From Clostridiales bacterium (GTDB lineage Bacteria; Bacillota; Clostridia; Oscillospirales; Oscillospiraceae): 7,229 nucleotides of DNA. Within the stretch, counting starts at the first letter, position 1, and every line of letters begins with the position of its first letter. The position numbers and the translations under genes are program-made. Location: positions 1 through 7,229 of the forward strand of contig DYBS01000110.1 of the NCBI GenBank assembly GCA_019418525.1, in the 5' to 3' direction. Shown here in pieces: positions 5,263 to 7,229 of this stretch. The notes below the pieces were generated by a model. The model saw nothing but the letters and a program-made list of their open reading frames with translations, made no database searches and was not told the DNA's origin.

Positions 5263-7229
5263 TCAGGGTTCCATCTGGGCCAGAGTTTCCGACAGATAAT
5301 CAAAGAAAACAGGACCACCCACATCGCAGTCAAGTGGAATCAAACTCTCCAGGAAGGTGCGTTCCCTGTTTTCGTCCAAGGTGCAGACCAGGAAGTTGCT
5401 TTGACCGTAGAGGATGCCGCCGGCCCAGCCATTCTCGTCCACATAGGCGCCGCCAGCCAGTACCAGGTTGGCAGGATCGGCGGAGTGGAACTCACATACC
5501 ACCCGGTAGACCTCCACCTCCGGGCCGTCCCAGCTCCAGCCGTAATAGCTGAGGGGAACTTTCTCTACGGCAGAGACGCGCCAGTCGTCCAGATCATTGT
5601 CCGGATCGCTTTCATAGCGGGCCTCGCCCATGGCCAGGGCTTCCTGGAGTACCTCCTCAGGCACGTCGATGGTACCCAGGATGTGATTCTCGGTGGGGCG
5701 CTCGTCCCGGTAGACCAGGATGTTTTCACCGTCAAAGTAAATATCCCGATCGCAGCTGGCTAGCTGTTCGCCCCAGCCCTCCACGGTCATCAGACCGCTG
5801 AGGGAGACCGCCTTGGTGTTGGGGTCCAGAGAGGAGTAGTCCCAGTACTCCAGCTCCGGCCAGTGGTCGGTGAGCAGTTCCTTCAGATTGGCTTCATAGA
5901 GTTTATCGTCACGCTGATAGAAGAACTGGTAGGGGGAGGCCAGTTCATTCTCCCCATCGCCGTCCAGATCCAAAATCTGGCTCTCAAAATAGGCACGGGC
6001 CAGGATGGACGGGGTCCCATCCTCCGCGAAGGTGTAATAGTCCTGAATGGTGGTGGAGTAGCCCGGCTCCATCTCGCCAAAGTAGCTGATGACCAAACCT
6101 TCCTGCCCGAAGAGATCGGAGAAGAAGGAGATGGACCAGCTCTCGCTGTCGGGAAGCGTGACAAAGCATCGCGCATCCCAGGTGCCGCCGGTGCTCTCCT
6201 CATCGACCACGGCGGCATAGATGTTGCCGTCGGTGGAGCGGTAGGGTCGGATGGTGTGTTCCCCCGTCTGGTAGCCACCCAGCCGCTCGGCGCAGTCGTT
6301 GGTGTGGCGCTCTACGTTGACGGTGGGGGCCTGATAGGGCTCCAGATCATCCAGCGGGATGGTCAGGGTCGGCTCCCAGTCGGGGAGCGCGGTGGGGATG
6401 GTGGGCTGTTCGGCGGCGACATTGGAGCGGAACTGCCAGGTGCCGTCCTCCATCTCCTCCAGGGTGACACATTTCCAGCCGTCACCGAAGAAGCTGTCCT
6501 CATAGTAGAGGGAGACCAGATTCCCGTTCCGGGTACCGGCGGAAATAGTGACATTTCCGCGGTAATTGGTGTCGCCGTGGAAGTTGTAATAGAGGTCGAA
6601 GTCCGCGAGATACTGGAAGTGGTCGAATCCGACTTTGTTGGTCTCCTCCAGGGTGAGGCCGGTGTTAGCGGTGAGGACCGCGTCCATCTGCGCCACGGTC
6701 AGGATGGTGGCGGGGCAGGGCTGACGATCCATTTCCAGCGCGGCGTTTAGCGCCGCCTGGTCCACACCCTCAGGAGCGTCGCTGCACGCTCCAGTACCAT
6801 CGCCGTTGTAGAAGAGCTCGAAGAGGTCGATGTCCTCCGGCTTCTCATAAAGACAGCAGAGGAACTGGTTGTGCATGTTGATACCGGTGTTATAGGCGTT
6901 ATTGAAAAATTCCTCATTGAAAAACGCCAGCTCCTCACCGGTGAGGGGAGTGCCCTCCGAGGAGGGGGTGGTCTGGGGTGCGGCGAAGGTACAGGCGCTC
7001 ACTACAGCGGCCAGCAGCGCCGCCGACAGGATGGCCGGGGCCGCCCACTTGGGCCGGCGGGCGATGCGCTGGACCCGGTCCTTGAGCTGCCGCTTTCCGG
7101 TGGCCATGGTGGTGGCGGTGAGCAGGGGATTGGCGGGGGTGCGCTCCACGGGAATGAGGGACAGCAGGGTCTGGCCGTAGGCAAAGCGCTCGCCGTCGCC
7201 CAGGCGGTGGAGGGCGCCCTCGTCACAGG
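5263..7229 (-). CDS. M56/BlaR1-like membrane metallopeptidase, C-terminal part with large extracellular sensor-like domain; N-terminus outside the window
   Basis: The frame is open at the right edge and 654 residues are visible; the GTG at 7149 is internal. Residue 1 is the Cys encoded at 7225-7227. CDEGALHRLGDGERFAYG (1-18) matches the segment just after the zinc site in BlaR1/MecR1-type M56 peptidases, so HExxH should lie off-window. A basic stretch (K45-K60) precedes one hydrophobic segment (W61-C79) ending in VVSAC, which resembles a lipoprotein lipobox. About 575 acidic, aromatic-rich residues follow and should be extracellular. They include a region with FHGDTNYRGNV (216-226) and a calcium-loop-like DLDGDGENEL (420-429). 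In the M56 family the ectodomain senses a ligand and the peptidase inactivates a BlaI/MecI-type repressor, often encoded next door. The ligand here is unknown. It ends 13 bases from the shared terminator. Confidence 0.8.
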   Translation of the reverse strand, partial: CDEGALHRLGDGERFAYGQTLLSLIPVERTPANPLLTATTMATGKRQLKDRVQRIARRPKWAAPAILSAALLAAVVSACTFAAPQTTPSSEGTPLTGEELAFFNEEFFNNAYNTGINMHNQFLCCLYEKPEDIDLFELFYNGDGTGACSDAPEGVDQAALNAALEMDRQPCPATILTVAQMDAVLTANTGLTLEETNKVGFDHFQYLADFDLYYNFHGDTNYRGNVTISAGTRNGNLVSLYYEDSFFGDGWKCVTLEEMEDGTWQFRSNVAAEQPTIPTALPDWEPTLTIPLDDLEPYQAPTVNVERHTNDCAERLGGYQTGEHTIRPYRSTDGNIYAAVVDEESTGGTWDARCFVTLPDSESWSISFFSDLFGQEGLVISYFGEMEPGYSTTIQDYYTFAEDGTPSILARAYFESQILDLDGDGENELASPYQFFYQRDDKLYEANLKELLTDHWPELEYWDYSSLDPNTKAVSLSGLMTVEGWGEQLASCDRDIYFDGENILVYRDERPTENHILGTIDVPEEVLQEALAMGEARYESDPDNDLDDWRVSAVEKVPLSYYGWSWDGPEVEVYRVVCEFHSADPANLVLAGGAYVDENGWAGGILYGQSNFLVCTLDENRERTFLESLIPLDCDVGGPVFFDYLSETLAQMEP
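5941..5970 (-). other. Calcium-binding-loop-like motif DxDGDGxxEL in the M56 ectodomain
   Basis: The codons here spell DLDGDGENEL (visible residues 420-429). The pattern of Asp at alternating positions followed by an acidic residue matches calcium-binding loops of FG-GAP/VCBS-like and dockerin-like extracellular repeats. Only one copy is evident, so a full propeller or dockerin is not supported. It probably stabilises the fold or binds one Ca2+ ion. Confidence 0.5.

Noticed and set aside
5863..6750. A 295-codon open frame on the + strand antisense to the M56 ectodomain
   Set aside because: Low-complexity Gly/Val/Ile-rich translation, no promoter or ribosome binding site seen, and the - strand frame is continuous from the M56 core motif to its terminator.
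7147..7149. GTG as the start of a shorter lipoprotein-like gene instead of an M56 fragment
   Set aside because: The frame continues upstream to the window edge with a clear M56-type segment (CDEGALHRLGDGERFAYG), and no ribosome binding site precedes the GTG.

Overview
The window is a GC-rich stretch of bacterial chromosome carrying housekeeping metabolism genes. It has strong AGGAGG-type ribosome binding sites, compact intergenic gaps and hairpin terminators. An M56/BlaR1-like membrane peptidase with a very large extracellular domain sits next to them. Together these suggest a GC-rich, Gram-positive anaerobe of the Clostridia (Oscillospiraceae-like). That assignment is an inference from gene style, not a database match.

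Layout, left to right. (1) Bases 1-1000, + strand: a class I/II aminotransferase of the aspartate aminotransferase type, cut at its N-terminus by the window edge. (2) Bases 1004-1038: a 15-bp-stem hairpin between two convergent genes. (3) Bases 1044-2510, - strand: a two-domain PPK2 protein, a polyphosphate:AMP phosphotransferase, with a perfect ribosome binding site and its own promoter. (4) Bases 2511-2695: a divergent regulatory region with two back-to-back promoters, one for the PPK2 gene and one (extended -10) for purB. (5) Bases 2696-4135, + strand: purB, adenylosuccinate lyase. (6) Bases 4136-4200: a short spacer with alternative inverted repeats. (7) Bases 4201-5208, + strand: pfkA, ATP-dependent 6-phosphofructokinase, probably co-transcribed with purB. 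(8) Bases 5222-5257: a strong terminator that can serve both strands. (9) Bases 5263-7229, - strand: the C-terminal part of an M56/BlaR1-type membrane protein whose metallopeptidase core lies beyond the right edge.

How the genes may work together: PurB releases AMP (and fumarate). The divergent PPK2 enzyme can phosphorylate AMP to ADP using polyphosphate. PfkA spends ATP at the committed step of glycolysis. The convergent aminotransferase makes or uses aspartate, the amino donor in the step before PurB. This is a plausible adenylate/energy neighbourhood, but only purB-pfkA looks like an operon. No mobile element, CRISPR array, tRNA or rRNA is visible. I see no clear new system. The best candidates for a second look are the M56 ectodomain with its lipobox-like cysteine and many cysteines, the asymmetric PPK2 tandem, and the divergent promoter region.
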